A DNA stretch of 64,000 nt from Whitmania pigra (GCA_021613335.1 JAJTWR010000266.1:6009501-6073500), one strand, 5' to 3'; shown: positions 38,701-53,700, counted from the first letter of the stretch. A program made the numbers and translations. The notes: generated from the sequence alone by a model not told the origin.

Positions 38701-41700
38701 TAATAAATTTAATTCCAGATAAAAACCACACAAGTTTTTCTAAGTAACCCGGAAAATAGTTGCTTCTCAAATGTCTCCTCCCCGAAATGTCAATGACATT
38801 TTCGTTTTTGAGCAAATTGTGGCTGATAGGGACTCAACCTTTAATCAGACGAAATTCCTCGTGAGAGAGAGGTACAAGTTTTGGACAAACTGCAAAAAAA
38901 AACCAGGTAGGTCAATAACATGAATAGGCAACTAGAATAAGGCAAGCAGCTACTATGTGTGACTTTGCTAACATTAGCAATCCTTTAGACAAATTTCTCA
39001 AAGCTAGTTGTGTGTGCAATGTTCAAAATGAAGCGATGCTCATGGGCTAGTATGGAAGAGACAATGTGGAGCAGATTTGTCCCAGGTACGGAGCAGATCA
39101 AAATAATGATCCAGGCGATTGCAGTTGGACCAGGCCATCTGACCAAACCTTTCTTTCTATGAAACCGAAGAGGAGAGTGAGATATGCAGAGCCTTTAAAT
39201 TTCAAGAACACTTTCGAAGAACGGACCTTCCAAGAAGATCAGAACGCCACAGACAAAAGTCCACATGTGGACTTTAACTTGGAGAAGTGTTGTGTCTGTT
39301 CGTACGGATTATTTAAGTTTCTGAACTTTAGCCCGTTTTTATTATATAGTCGCATTCCTAGGGCTTGTTTGTCTTAACTTCACTTACTTTATGATCGTTT
39401 ATTGGTGGGCTTTATCATTTTGTTCTTTCATGTATTAATTCAGACAAATTTGTTAAAAATTAAGGGATTCCGATGATGGCGGACTCTAAAACTGGCCAGT
39501 TAGCCCCAATGATGAAAAAAGTTTTATTACAAGAGTTACTGTATTTAGTGAACGATTTTGATTTAAAATGGCGAAAGATTAGTTAAAAAATATTGTAGCA
39601 TGAAATGGGCTGTCGTATTCAAAAGAGCATGTTTCGATAAAACTATAACAGATTATGTAATAATCAATATATATTGAAATAACCGGTGTCCGCAAACTAG
39701 AAAGTTTTTGAGTAAGTTTATTAAAGCAAGTATTAAGTTATTAGAATTGAACAATCAAGATCAGAACCACTTAACGAAATTGCATTAAAGAAATTAACTC
39801 AAGTCTCGAGTACAAGTACTTAAGGTCGAGTACAAATATTCGATATTTAATCAAGTTCAAGTACAAGTACTGATGACTAAGAACAAGTACTTTAAGAGTA
39901 TATTTTAAAAGATTTTGAATTCGTTTATTTTTTAAAATATTTCTGAACCAAAAAACATACAAAATTCACAAATTCTCAAGGTAACATAATTCCTGTCTAG
40001 AAAATAACCTGTTACAAAATTATTATAATCTTTTTTTTTCCTTTATTTTCTCAGCTTTTCAAAAGCAATCAATGCACAAGAAATCGACTCGGAATTGTAA
40101 GAGACAAAGAAAATCCTCATCAAATTTTAATATCCGCGTTCAGGGCCTGAGATCACCCTCGGACAGATAAAGAAGAAGAATATAGCGAGGGTCAGCAAGG
40201 CATTCCAAGAGTGAGCAACAAGCGTCAATCTCGTGAGGTCTGACGTTCCAAATTTAAGTTTCCTCCTTTCTTTTGTCTGCAGCACCTGTGGGCTCTCTAG
40301 ATCCTGTAAGTGTCCTGAAGTGCTTGAATCACGACACTCATTAGGCACCATCTTGAAAAACCCATTCCTTCCCAGAATGCATACGATATTTCTGCCATCA
40401 CTCCCCTCTAGTTACAAATGCAAGCAGTCACAACTGGCTCGAGTTTGCTGGTTCTTTCCTGAGCATTCCTCTCCATCCATGCATGGATTTCTGGCATGTC
40501 GTATTTGCCCTTTTTGCTTTCATGGACGTAGTCAAGATCAACTGTGTCGGCGACTACGGCAGGGTCGAGGACTATATATTTCCCACCTTTCCAGGCGCAC
40601 AGATCCTGGATTATGACTCCAACGTTGATTGGTATGCGAAGTTCTATTGTTGTTGTGTAGCCTCTTATTTTCAACTGGCGTTCGAGCATTTTCACAATGT
40701 TGTTGTGTCTCTCGTGTGACACGAGTCGTGTCGGGGTCCTTCTTTTCTAGGACACTTCTGGATCATGTGCCCCAGATATTCATTGGTCCCACAGCCTGCG
40801 TCGCAATCAGTATTAATCTGATGTCCCCATCTCGCAGCTCTCATCTTGCAATAGAGAGCTGCAGCTCGAACTTTTAAGCATCTGACATATTGGCCAGATG
40901 GCAACTTCGGGACAGCGGCTGTTATCCACTCACTTATGCCTCTGCCCCCGGAGAATGAGCGCAGGCCGTATCCATCCACCGTCTGATATAAACTCTCCGC
41001 AACTCCTCTTTTCCACGCATCCTTAGGCATTGATGTGATATCCTTTCCGAATTTTCTGAATTCTTTCATTAACATGACGTTATCTTTGAATACGTCGGCC
41101 ATGAAGTTGTCGTTTCCTTGACTAGACTCGGACAGAATTCCCTTTAATCTCTGGATACGAAGACGTGGAACCCATTCTTTAAGTTGAGGAATTCCCATGC
41201 CACCATATTTGACAGGGTATATGGCATGGTAAAAGGGCATCGGGACATCCTTCGGAAGATGAACCCACTTTCTTGTTGCCCTAAAATCAAGCATACTGTG
41301 AGGGAAGTACGAAATTAGCTGATGTTGGTATAGGATATTTCTAGAAGAAAGACAATTAAGGCAATTAGAATATAATATATTTAATTCGAAACACTAATTA
41401 ATTTGCTTACATTATTCACTTGAATTTAATTAATATTTTTCAGGCCAATTGCAGTTTCCTGAAAGCCAATCAAGAAAGCGAAACATGGATGGCCTATGTT
41501 GATTATGTCGACGAAATTGTCGCTGACGGCTTTTTCAATATAATTATGTGCAGTTTGAAATTTCTTGTAGAAAATACTGAAAATCGACCTGGTATCGAGC
41601 CACTTTTTGAAACCACCCTTGACCTAATTGTACGTAATGCTAACTCAGATTGCTTCATTATTGTGACCTTATTTATATACATGCAAAAAGTGTAATAATT

Positions 41701-44700
41701 AAACAAGTAATTCGAGGGGCAAATGGATGAAACAAATATTTGGTTATGATGCCCTCGAATTTACTAATGTTAGAGCATGAGACATTAACTCATTAATTTA
41801 ATATATTGTTGGGCAATAAAGTAGTCAAAAAAAGTCCCTAGAATTTTGAGAGGCCGGTCTTTACCATTCATTGAAAACATCTGAAATGCCCGAGGTATTC
41901 ATGGAAGATTTTGCATTTTTAGTTTAATTTGTTTATTCCGAGCTTTATCACCCATTTTGCTAGATGAGATTCAAGCATTGCGATATCACCATAATACATA
42001 TAAAATTAAGTATTTTTCATATAGCTTTCTTCCCATAACTTTCATAAAGTTTTCTACCCATTTTGCTGCATTATTCTACTTAAAAGTCCAATTCTTAAAT
42101 TTATAGCCCCCTGATATGGTATTCAAACCAGCGATGCAATTTGGAGTTGCAGATGGTTTTTATGATATGATTGATGGACTTGCTGGCGATATTTACAGGC
42201 AAGCCGCCAAAATCAAAAGAATTTCTAATAACGAGCATCATCCAAATTATCAAGTATAACCTATCATTTATGTAGTTTAATGAAATCTGACTAATTCTTT
42301 CCAAAAATAGATAATTCCTTATTTTAATAATGCAGCCGCAAATGGAAGACTTGAAAGAGTTGACAACTATGAGGACGGAACTCATGACTCACGTAACAGA
42401 TATAATGACTAAATCTATGCAATACATGGAATCCTTTGATTCATATCACAGTTTATGGGTTGATGAAAGACACGAATTTATGCGACAATTTCTTCTATAT
42501 GGGCATACTTTAACACAAGAAGAGGTTTCTGCTTATGGCGATGACCCAATTCCTGAAACACCTCCGTCACTTAAACAATTTGAAGAACAGGTTATTTTAA
42601 TTCTAATTCTAATTCATTCAGCAAATATTTAAAGTGCCTAAGAGCTGGATGTTAAAGCACAATAACGCTCTAGAGCACTCAGAGACAATCAAATAAAATA
42701 AAATGAAATAATAAAGTGAATGAAAAAAATCAATCAAAGTTAAGAATATCGAATTAAAACAGTAATAGGTTAATAATTATAATAAAAGTAGTTTAATTTG
42801 ATTATGAATAGGCATTGAATAAAAAAATGAGTCTGTAGATGAACACCAAAGTGCTCAGGTGTGGCGGCAGCTCGAAGATGAAAGGGAGAGCATTTCATGT
42901 TTTGAGACCACTGACGTAGAAGGAGCGGTCACCAAACTTGATACTGTGGGACCTTGGGACAAGGAACATGGGATGAGATGAATAGCGAAGAGGTGCTCGT
43001 CCAGATGTTGTTGTTTTCACCAGTGAGGTGGAGATATATTTTGGCGCATCGTAGGATAAGACGAGTTTTGTAAAAAGTACCGCATTTCAGTAATTAAGTA
43101 AAAGTGCAAGTAATACCCCTAAAATTGACTTAAGTAAAAGTTAAAGTATTTGTTCAGAGATATAATTGAGTAAAAGTAAAGCATTACAGCATTTATAAGT
43201 TACTTAAAAAGTAAAAGTACTGATGCAGCCGTTATTGCGATACATAATTCTGTATTATTTAAATTACATGTAATTCGTTACTGCACAGCACTGGATAAGA
43301 CTTTGTATATTATTGAAGAAATTTTTTATGATATATAATTTTATACCCTGCTTATGGCGATGACCCAATTCCTGAAACAGCTCCGTCACTTAGAGTATTT
43401 TGAGTCACTTTTAATCACCGGTGTGATGTGCTCAGAGGTTCTGCATCCAGAGATAAGCATTGCCTCTGCGTTCAACACGCCCTGATAGTAGTGGAGCGTC
43501 CTATTACTGACATTTGTAAGCAAAGAGTTGCAATAATCAAGTTTTGTCAGAATGTATTGCACTACCAGGGTAATGAATGTGTTATACGGAATTAATGGTT
43601 TTCCTGAAAACACGAAGTGGGGCATAACAGCTTGCAAATACCCTTCTTGCCTGCTCATCCATTATCAAGCCCGAGTCCAAATAAGCCTCGAGATTTCGAA
43701 CCGTCCCTGATGGAACAACATCAGCTCCATTAAGATGCAAAGACATTGTAGGGATAAGATGTCGTTTTAATTCGGAACTAAACCATATTGCATAGGTTTT
43801 ATTAGAGTGAAGGTGGAGACGGTTAGAAGACGCCCAAGCACAATCTCACAGATGTACTCCGCAGTGTGCTGAAGAAGACGTGTAACATCATCTGGTTTGG
43901 AGTAACTATATATTTGAATGTTATCAGCATATTGGTGACTGTCGATACCAGGTCGTTTAACCCACTGTTACCCAATTAGAGTTACAAATAGAGAAAAGAG
44001 TAGTGGCCCAGGGACTGAGCCCTGTGAAACGTTATTTGAGATGCCCTCAGTAACCGTGTCATGGCCATCAGTTAACAATATTGTTTGTTTTCTACCAGTA
44101 CGGTAAAATCTGACTCATCAAGCGCTACATGTTGCACTCCAAATGATTTTTCTAATCTGCTTGGGAGTATTCCGTGGTCCGCGGTGTCGAATGCCATGTT
44201 CAGGAGAAGGAGTAGAGAAACACTGCCGAGACCAACTGCAATGCGAATGTATGAAACAAACTTCAGAACTGCCGTCTCAGTGAAATGATGTCGACGATAA
44301 GCAGATGGTTTTGCTGGAAGCAATGCGCTGCAATTGAGGTAGTCTCAGCACAAGACGCTCCAGAAGCTTGGATATTACACTGAGGTTTGAGATGGGTCTA
44401 TATGACAAACTCTGATGAGGGTCAAGGCTTGCTTTCTGAAGTGTGGGACATACCTGTGCAATCTTGAAGGATGAAGGTACGTATTTATAGAAAGAGAGCC
44501 ACTGAAGAATTGCACTAGGAATGGTGTCAGCACCAACAAAAGTTTTTTTGAGGAGCCACACTGGAATGGGATCAAGAGTCTTGACTCAAGACAGCAACGT
44601 TTATTAGGAATTGATTGGATAAACATTACCACCTCATCAACAAAGGTTGGACTAAGTTGGTTCAGTTCTATGTCAGTTAAAGTAGATAATCGAAGAGGAG

Positions 44701-47700
44701 GAGCCCCAGACGTTGACTCACATATGCCCCTTAGCTTGTCATTAAGATAGCCGAAATAATCTTTGAGAGAAGGTGTGCCCGATCTCTATGGGTTTCACCC
44801 CAAACCCGGTGACCTCCTTTATAAGTTTCCAGCGTCTCTCAGGGTGACACACTTTACAGATTCGCTCTGTATAATAGGCTCGCCGTTTTGAGGATAGCAA
44901 CTTTAGGTATTAACGAGTTGCAGTCTTGAGTACTAGACTCTTCATAACTCTTCTGAGCATTGTGAGATGTTGCCTCTCGCCTGTACTCGACATCAAACCA
45001 GGGTTGCTTGTACTTATGTGGAAGAGCTGTAATATTTGGATTAAGTGAGTTGATCACATCTGCAAGGGTTGAATTGTAGAAAGCTGCCATCTTATCTATG
45101 TCATCAGGAAAAGACTCTTGGTCGCCATAGAGAAATGATAGCCCGAGTTGAATTAATTGGGTCATTTCCATGTGCCTCCATCCGCGAACATGACAAGAAT
45201 GAAGAACTCAGTCACTGGGGAACGTGTGCTTGGAAAAGCTGTGTTCCAGAGGAGAATCCGATGATCAGATAGACCAGTGTTCATTTTCTCAACATCAACG
45301 CATTGATGGCAGTTTTTTTTTTTTGAAGAACGACATCGAGGGTTCCATCAAGATTATGTGTCAGTCCATCAACCATTGGCCCCAAACCCAAAAATCAGGA
45401 TGCCTCTGAAAGTTACATAGTTTGGATCATCATGACGGTCAAAATGTATGTTGAAATAACCAGTGATGTATAACACTGAAGAGTTGATGACGAACCTGCA
45501 CAAGAGCTCAGGTAGCTCCAATAAACACTTTTTTCGTGTTGGACCAGTTTTTGTAAATAGTCAATAGATTGATAAATAAACATGGCTAGCAAGATATTTG
45601 AAGGTTGTTGATGTGAAGTCAATATTTAGGAGGCGTAGTTCAAAAGCTGATGTTGAGGACAACCGCAAGACCTCCATGGTTCGAACGGAGACCAGAACTC
45701 TGTGCAGACTTATCTTAAGGAAGTGGGCAATCGATAACTGTAATTCTCTGCTGTTGACCCAGTTTAGAGAAAGCAATTAACTCATCATCATGGCATGTTT
45801 AAGTCAAGAACAAAATGTCTAATTTATTGTCTTTTGTGATATCTGTGAGCACTTCAAATTTGATGGTTATCGAACAAATGTTGAGGCATCCAAATGTAAT
45901 GCTAAATGCCTCAATCGTATTGCCGTCACAATGCGAAATCTTGAGTGACGCTCATGAGACAGTGGACATCGACAGGCGAAAATCAGAAATCTGTAGCCAG
46001 AGATGAAGCCGGAACAACTCTTTTCTCAATTCTCTTTTAATTGTCTTCCATCCCATATTATAACAGTACAATTCGGTGGACGTGCAGACCGACATAAATA
46101 CGTGTGATGCTGGACCGAGAGATCACAAGTACATGTTTAAGAAACAGGCTATGACACTTTCCTGATATGATGACGAAAGAAGCAACAAGTTTTATAAGCC
46201 ATATTGAGATCATGAGTAGGTATGATAATGCGTCCTTATGGTGATGAAGAACTATGTTAAAGTATTTTAGGTCACAAATGTCTACCAAAAACTCAGTAAG
46301 AGATTGTAAAAGGAGAGACGTTATCGAAACTTTGCACCAAGGTTGACCCTCCACCTCACCTGAACCTCACCTGAGCTGTACTTTAGTCCACAACTTTGTC
46401 GAAACAAGTTTGGAAACGATACGTTATAGCGTGTAATTTCAACTACAAAATCATATAATAGTTCGATAGCCCAATGAAAAACAAGTCTATCGATGCTAAA
46501 AGTAATTAGATAAATCTGACAAATTATTAGGTTTTAAGAAATACTGATCTAAAATATATTATCATTAAACACTATTTTTTAAAATTGGAAAAATGTCTTT
46601 GCCTTAGGTTCATCATTTTTTATGATACACTCGTCGTAAATGATTGAAAATACTCCCTTGTCGTATATCGAGCAGAAAAAAAAATCTAATAAAAAATTCA
46701 AGTCTAGAAATATTTAAAAAAAACAATCATGTTTAAAACAAGAAAGCGATGGTACAAATGGGAAAGTGCCGCCCGCTTCTCATAATTATCGCTCATACAA
46801 CCTCCCTGGCTCACCCGCTTCCCACTCTCACTTTATGTATGTATTTTATTAACATTCATTTCGTAAATATATGATTAGGACGGTATGAAGCACCAAATTC
46901 TGAGTGACTTCTCTTTATTTATTTGATTAAAGTCCGTTGCGTAGGTAAAACGAATTGGTAAGGATCACTTCTCGTAGTAGTATTTTATTACAGGCCTTGG
47001 CATAACTTGATGATTAGGTCTGGAGTTGGAATAACCGTCGAGAATGGAGTTTAAAACTAACGAAACCATTTCTTCACAAGCAACTCATTTTAGATCAAGT
47101 TACATTATTAGGAAATGCTTGTGTAATAACCCACTATTTTCAGTACTTGGCTTATTCCTTATCTACAACATTTCTAGATAAGAAAGGAAAGCATATTTTT
47201 TGCAAATGGAATTTTTGAAATTATTCAAGAGATATTCTGCTTTTCAATAAAAACAAGTGATGGCGCATACATACTTTGTAAAAAGTTTCTCGAGCTATCC
47301 TTGATCTTCAATAATCAAGTCCAACTTCACAATTTTAAAACTGAATTTCAATGCCTATTAATTATTTTACAAGGGCTACCTTTATCTTCAGATTTCATCG
47401 CATGAAAACTTGTTGAGGGAGGTTGAAAGAATGGAAACAATAGTGGTGGTTGAAGGATGGTTTCGAATTGATGCAAGGCCTTTTTTTAGCGGAGTTATAA
47501 AAGAAGTAAAGAAATGGATCAAAATGTTTCAACATCATCTGGTTGATCATGTTGTGAACAAGTAAATAATTCGTTAAATTAATAATTACAATAAAATGCA
47601 TTCATTCATTCATTCATTTAATAACTCATTTAAATAAAACGCATTTTTTAGTTTGAACGTGGTTATAATGACTTAATGACTTTAAATTTTAAACTTTGTC

Positions 47701-50700
47701 GTTTATATAGGTTAGACAGCTTGGAGAAATTTACCGTAGAAGTTAATCAGGGCTTAAATAAAAAACTTGAAGAAGGTGATATTGATGGATTGTTAGAAGT
47801 CATGTCCTATTTATCTAAGGTAAAAGATAGGCAGCAAAAAACTGATGAAATGTTTGAGCCTTTAAAACACATCATCGAGCTTCTGAAGCAATATCAAGAA
47901 GAGCTACCAGAAAATGTTCATGCTCAAATTCAGGTTTATATTCACGGCTTAATGTGCCTTTAATTCATTTTCTAATTAAGTTTTGCTGAAAGGTTAGAGC
48001 CGCAGTCTTACAAAACAGATTGCGAAAAGCAAGATATAATCCAATTGCCAATACCAATTGCGCTGCTGGTTGCCGAGTTAATGAGTCACATTGTACATCG
48101 CTGTACCGACGGTCCTCGAGACATAACTTGAGACATAACTCCTTAGTAAAAATGTTGGCAAGGAAATTGGGTTCAATGGGGTTTATCGCCAGAATCGAAC
48201 CTAGAATCCTTGCTGTTGAAGGAACCAAAATTCCAAATTTGTGTGTATGGAAAGATTCAGCATCGTGTGCGATGTGGCAGTGAGACCAGACACTGCCGGC
48301 CTTGATAAAATTTATTTTCCCGAAGTTTCAAAATATGACTGGCCGGGAATCCATCAATGGATTAAGGAAAACAGAAAGGAAACGCCACGGCCCTAATTTT
48401 AAACTAGAGTTGAGCAATTTCCGAGGAGCACGAATATTTTGGAGGGGATTCGGAGTCTCGAGGAGGTTCTTTATGTGGACCTCCATCAAAACCACGCATG
48501 AGAGGTACAAGACATGGCGGACATTCAAAATGAACGCCTTGAAAGGCAAAAGACGTTAACACTTTGTTGATAGGAATGACTTGTTGAAGTCCTTTCTTTC
48601 CGATGTTGAAAAAGTGATGCCATTAGTAAATGGATTAACGCTTTACTTCACTATGGATAGAAGACGTCTTGTGAACATTTTTTAAATTAATAAAAGCATA
48701 CTAAATCAATAAGAAACATGAGCATATCTAGTAAATGGCAGCTTTATACTTAATTATACAAGTCGCTTCAAAAGACATTTTTTCAAATTATTATGTTTTT
48801 TAAGTAATTGCCACAAAGTATATAGTTTGTTAAAATTGAATCTTTAAATGAACTATAACTAAATATAATGCTTTAGCTAAGTGTATTTTAGATTTTGGTT
48901 GATTCACTTGCCAAATTTTGGTTGGGATACATGGCATACTTTTAGAGGGTCTGACATTTGCGACAGAGTATGACATGGGAGAGAGGGTTTTAAAATGGTC
49001 TAAAGTAGTGTGACATATCTTGTGGACGACTTTTGAATTTAATGATAACATTAATTAAACCTTTAGGAACTTCCAGAAAGTTGGAGCAACATCAAGAAAA
49101 ATGCAGTTGTTGTAAAGCAGCAAATTGCTCCTTTGATCGCTAATGAAGTCATTTTATTGAAAAAAAATGTTGCATTATTTGATATCAAGCAACAAGAATT
49201 TAGAGAGGAATTTAAAAAAATCAAGGCCTTTTACTTTGATTGCCCGAATCCTTACCAACAAATCGATGAGGTAAATCTTGTCAATTTAGTGACTAAATGT
49301 ATGTGCATTATACATTTGAGAACGTGTGGAAGTGGCGGCATATAATGTTTTTTTTTCTTAAGGTTAATTTAAGCCTTACAGAGCATGAATCTGAACTTGC
49401 TGAATTAGTGACTTTGGGAGGAATGTTTGAAGTGACTATTCCTGACTTTAAACAATTGAAGCAATGTCACAAAGAAATAGTGATGCTGAAAAATCTTTGG
49501 GATTATACATATGTTATAAGCAACAGTATTGAATTCTGGACTAGAACAACTTGGAAGAATATTAACATAGAATATATGGAGACTGAATGCAAAAAATTTG
49601 GTAAAGATTTAAAAAATTTGGACAAAGAAATGAGATCTTGGGACACTTACATCGGAACAGAAAATCTTGTTAAAAATTTGCTTACTTCGTTGAAATCGGT
49701 AACCGAATTACAAAATTCTGCTATTAGAGACAGGCATTGGATGGAATTAATGCAAACAACTGGAGTTAGTGTTTAGACGGGTCATTCCATGTAAAATCAA
49801 TACAACATTTGACAGAACCATTCTAGATTTTGCTAAAATTTGGCCCATTCACCTGGATGAGCAAATTAAGAAACCAAAATTTTAGATTTTTTCGGTCAAT
49901 CGGTGTCCGAAATATGGTTCGTTGAACTTTGGCCAAATCTCGTGGTGGTTGAGAAGCTGTAAGTTTGATTCTAGAGCATATTGAAAGATAATATTTATAT
50001 GAAATTAAGAGTATTTGAAGGCTCTATTTAGGAAACATACTTAAACATTTTTATTTTCAATATTTAAAAAGATATTTTTATTTAAACATTTAAATTAAAA
50101 TTAAGGTAAGTTCATAAAAGATTATTTTTCATTTTATATCACACTTATTTAGAACATTATAAGAAACATCTATTCCCAAATTCAGAGTAGGCACTTTTAT
50201 AGTTTCCACATAGTGAATTTTTAATATTGCTTGACATTTCAAATTTATTAAACATCTCAGGTAAACCTTGTTATTAATAAATTTATGTTATTCTTTACAA
50301 TTTTTAAACACAAATTTTAATAGAAAGTTGGCACCTGCGTAAAACGTACTTAAACTGATTTAGAACTGCTTAGACTGCTTTTTCTAATGTAAGTCCGTTT
50401 TTTTAAATTTTTTTTTTTATTTATGATTTCCCTCTGCTGTAGTAGAAGTGCATTGCATATTAAAATCTATTGATCAAAAAGGACTATTTCTTTTTCACAT
50501 TCGTCCGTGATATCAAAATGGAATCTTATAGAGGGGTCATTTTTTAAATTAATGTGGAGTTGTAAACTTGGTCATCACATAGTCTTAGCAAGCTGGCTTG
50601 TGCCGCAAGACGCTTTACATCATCCCAACCCCATCAAAAAGACCCTTTCCGTGAAACGTTGCAAAAGCTTTCCATTCCGTTCATACCAAGCAATGAATGG

Positions 50701-53700
50701 CGTGCAGGTTGGCCGAATGGCTTATGTTTCTGCACACGGAGGTAATGGCAACAATGTGTCGTGTTCGAAACTCAGCCTGCACTGCCCTTGGGAAAGGAAC
50801 GCTACATAAATGAAGTACAATTACAATTACATTTTTCTGACCTTAGAAGCAAGCAATTCATTACCAATCATGCCACCAAATCAATTGCCATTATTATTAT
50901 ATATAATTATTTCTTTCATAATATTTTCATTTAACAGTCTAAATCATCTCGCTATGGAATTGACTTTAAATAAAATACCTACCTACCACAATTACATTTA
51001 CGAAAATAAGCTAAAAATATGTGCTTTTAAAATTATTTTATAATTAATACAATAATTATTTTTAATTTTAATTATAGTATTTAATTTTGAAACTGACTAA
51101 CCCAATGTTAATGAGCAATTTATAGGATTATTAGCAGCATTACAATTTAACTACACAAAAACAATAGAAGTGCAATCTGAATTATTGAATTTGCGTTCCT
51201 TGTAAAGTTTGAATAAATAAAATTACAAATCAAAAAAAATATATTTTATGTGAACTTACCTTAAAATCGAATTTAAATGTTTAAATAAAAATATCTTTTT
51301 AAAAATTGAAAATAAATATAGCTAAGTAGGTTGCCCAACTAGAGTATTTTAAATACCTTTAATTTGATGTAAATATTATTTTTTTGGGTGCTCTAGAACG
51401 AAACTTGCAGCTGCTCAACCCTCGTGAGGTATTGGCTTTCGCCAAAGTTCAGCGACCCACATTATGGACAGCTACTGAAAAAATTCTTAAATTTTATTTT
51501 TGTAATTTACTCATCTAGGTTAAATAATGTGCCAAATTTAAACTAGATCCTAGATGGTGTTGCCAGATGTTACGTTGACGTGGAATGACCCAGACAAGTT
51601 CAAACAAAACGTTCAATTTAACTATTATACAATTCTCTAAAGGTGAGATTCAATTTGACTGAAAGCACTACTCTAGCCGACCTTTTATCTCTAAATCTTC
51701 ATGAATATGAAGAAGAAGTAAAAAATATAGTTGATAAGGCTGTAAAAGAAATGAGCATGGAGAAAATATTACATGAATTAAATAATAATTGGGCTGTGAT
51801 GGAATTTGAACACGAAATTCATCAAAGGACAAAAGTCACGCTCCTCAAAGCAAATGAAGAAACTCTAGAAATTATGGCTGATAATCAGGTATATTAGTTT
51901 ATTTTTTTAATTTTGTTCCTAAGCATTATTATATTAGGTTATTTTTTTTTAATAAAAGTGTCATATTAAATCATAATTTAGTATTTATAAATTAGGATAT
52001 TCATAATTAATAGTTAAGAATTTTTGTAGAGAAAGCATGCTCTACATTTTCAGTTATAAATTAACAGCGGTTGCTTCGAACGAATGATCGAAAAATTAGA
52101 AAAAGGCTCTGTACGTACTTTTAAGAGCCGATCAATAATACCATTGCTGCACATATCTAACGACTTCATTTCTCATAACAAAAAATCATAGGGCATATGA
52201 AAAACCTTAATTTGCGGTAAATATTGAAAGATACAGGAAGTTGATCGGGTGTGGTGACGGAGATATGGTGGAGTATCTGTTACTGTTACAAGATGTTTTA
52301 TGCTGAAGACGCCTCTGAGTCAGTGCAGATGATTCAAGGCAGGCAGAACTTACCCAGTGCACCCTGGAGCACAAATATAAAAATGATTGTTATACGTAAT
52401 ATAATAAAACATTTCACAAGATGGTCCAAAGCGAGTGCTTCAACTAGAGCGTCGCTAGTGTTGCAAGAAAGTCGGAGGTAGATGGAGAGCAAATGAATTT
52501 CAAAAGACGGTACATCAGACCCAACAGGGACAATGGACTACGTGGGAAGACCTGGAGAGATCGAGAAAAATGTGGAAAGTGTCTCCACTCAGACTGGTCT
52601 TTGTCATCCGCTCAATTTATGACGTGCTGCCCTCACGCGACAACTTGCAGAGGTGGAAAATCACGTAGGACGCCGAGCTCCGGCAAGAAATCCTCAGAAA
52701 GGAGACTCCCTTCTTTGAGCGTTTCGGGCCTTAAATCCTCTGACATTCTTGGAGATTGGGCCACACCCGTTGATCAGACGGGTGTCCCTGCCGGTGTTGT
52801 ATTGTTCAATATTGACGAGTTCCAGTTCCACAACTCCAGATCCAAAAATCTCACACCAGATCTTACAAATCTTTCAGATCCACGGAAATGCTCCATTCGA
52901 TTAATGGCTTATTAAACTTATTTTTTAACTTACTATTTTGCGGTCTCCTGGTTTTTACACTAATTCATTTGGGATGATGCAATACGAATGTCTAAAAAAA
53001 CCATGTTTACAACCATCGCCATTAATAATAAGGTGTTTTTGGACGCTTAGTAAATTAACTTAGTAAATAAATTTGATTATCTACTAGGCATTTTTTAAAA
53101 GAGCTTTAATCTGATTTAGTATGTTCAATTGTCCGAATAGTTCTGCTTCAAATTGGTTTGGATAATCTATGCTCATCGTTGATCGTATGGTGATATCATT
53201 ATAATTATTTCTTAGGTTCAACTTCAAAATATGCTCAGTTCTAAATATATTGCTCATTTTCTGGAGGAAGTATCCGAATGGCAACAAAAACTATCAACGG
53301 CAGATCAAGTAAATAAGAAATTCTTGGTTGGCTGAAAATATTTTAAGAATTATTAAATAAATATTTTAGGTGATCACAATATGGATGGAAGTGCAAAAAA
53401 CTTGGATGCACTTGGAAAGCATATTTATAGGATCGGAAGACATCAGAAAGCAATTACCGGAAGATACCATGCGATTCGATGTTATAGATTCTGACTTCAA
53501 GGTATTCCGATGTTTCAATGATTTACATCTGTTAAAAAGAGAAGAATGTTGTAGAAATACGGCTTTGATTTGATTGGTATTATCATTATTACTGATCTTG
53601 GTCGATTATTGCTCATTTGTGCAGCCTTTTGATATGAGTGTAATATTTAAATTTTATTATGTTCCAATGAACATTATAAGTCGGTACACCATTCAAGAGG

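Larger units (their letters stand above)
42780..46080 (-). mobile_element. L2/CR1-like LINE in dynein intron 18, degraded
   Basis: Reading right to left on the minus strand: APE endonuclease remnants (about 46060-45640; [18 protein letters not shown], [13 protein letters not shown]), the pre-RT linker (45171-44860; [20 protein letters not shown]), and RT (44561-43900; [83 protein letters not shown]). Next comes the thumb (43658-43405; [20 protein letters not shown]), then, after a foreign insert at 43070-43400, the C-terminus (43040-42840; [20 protein letters not shown] and KTWNALPFHLRAA). The catalytic YADD has become YADN, and frames are broken in many places. Confidence 0.82.
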
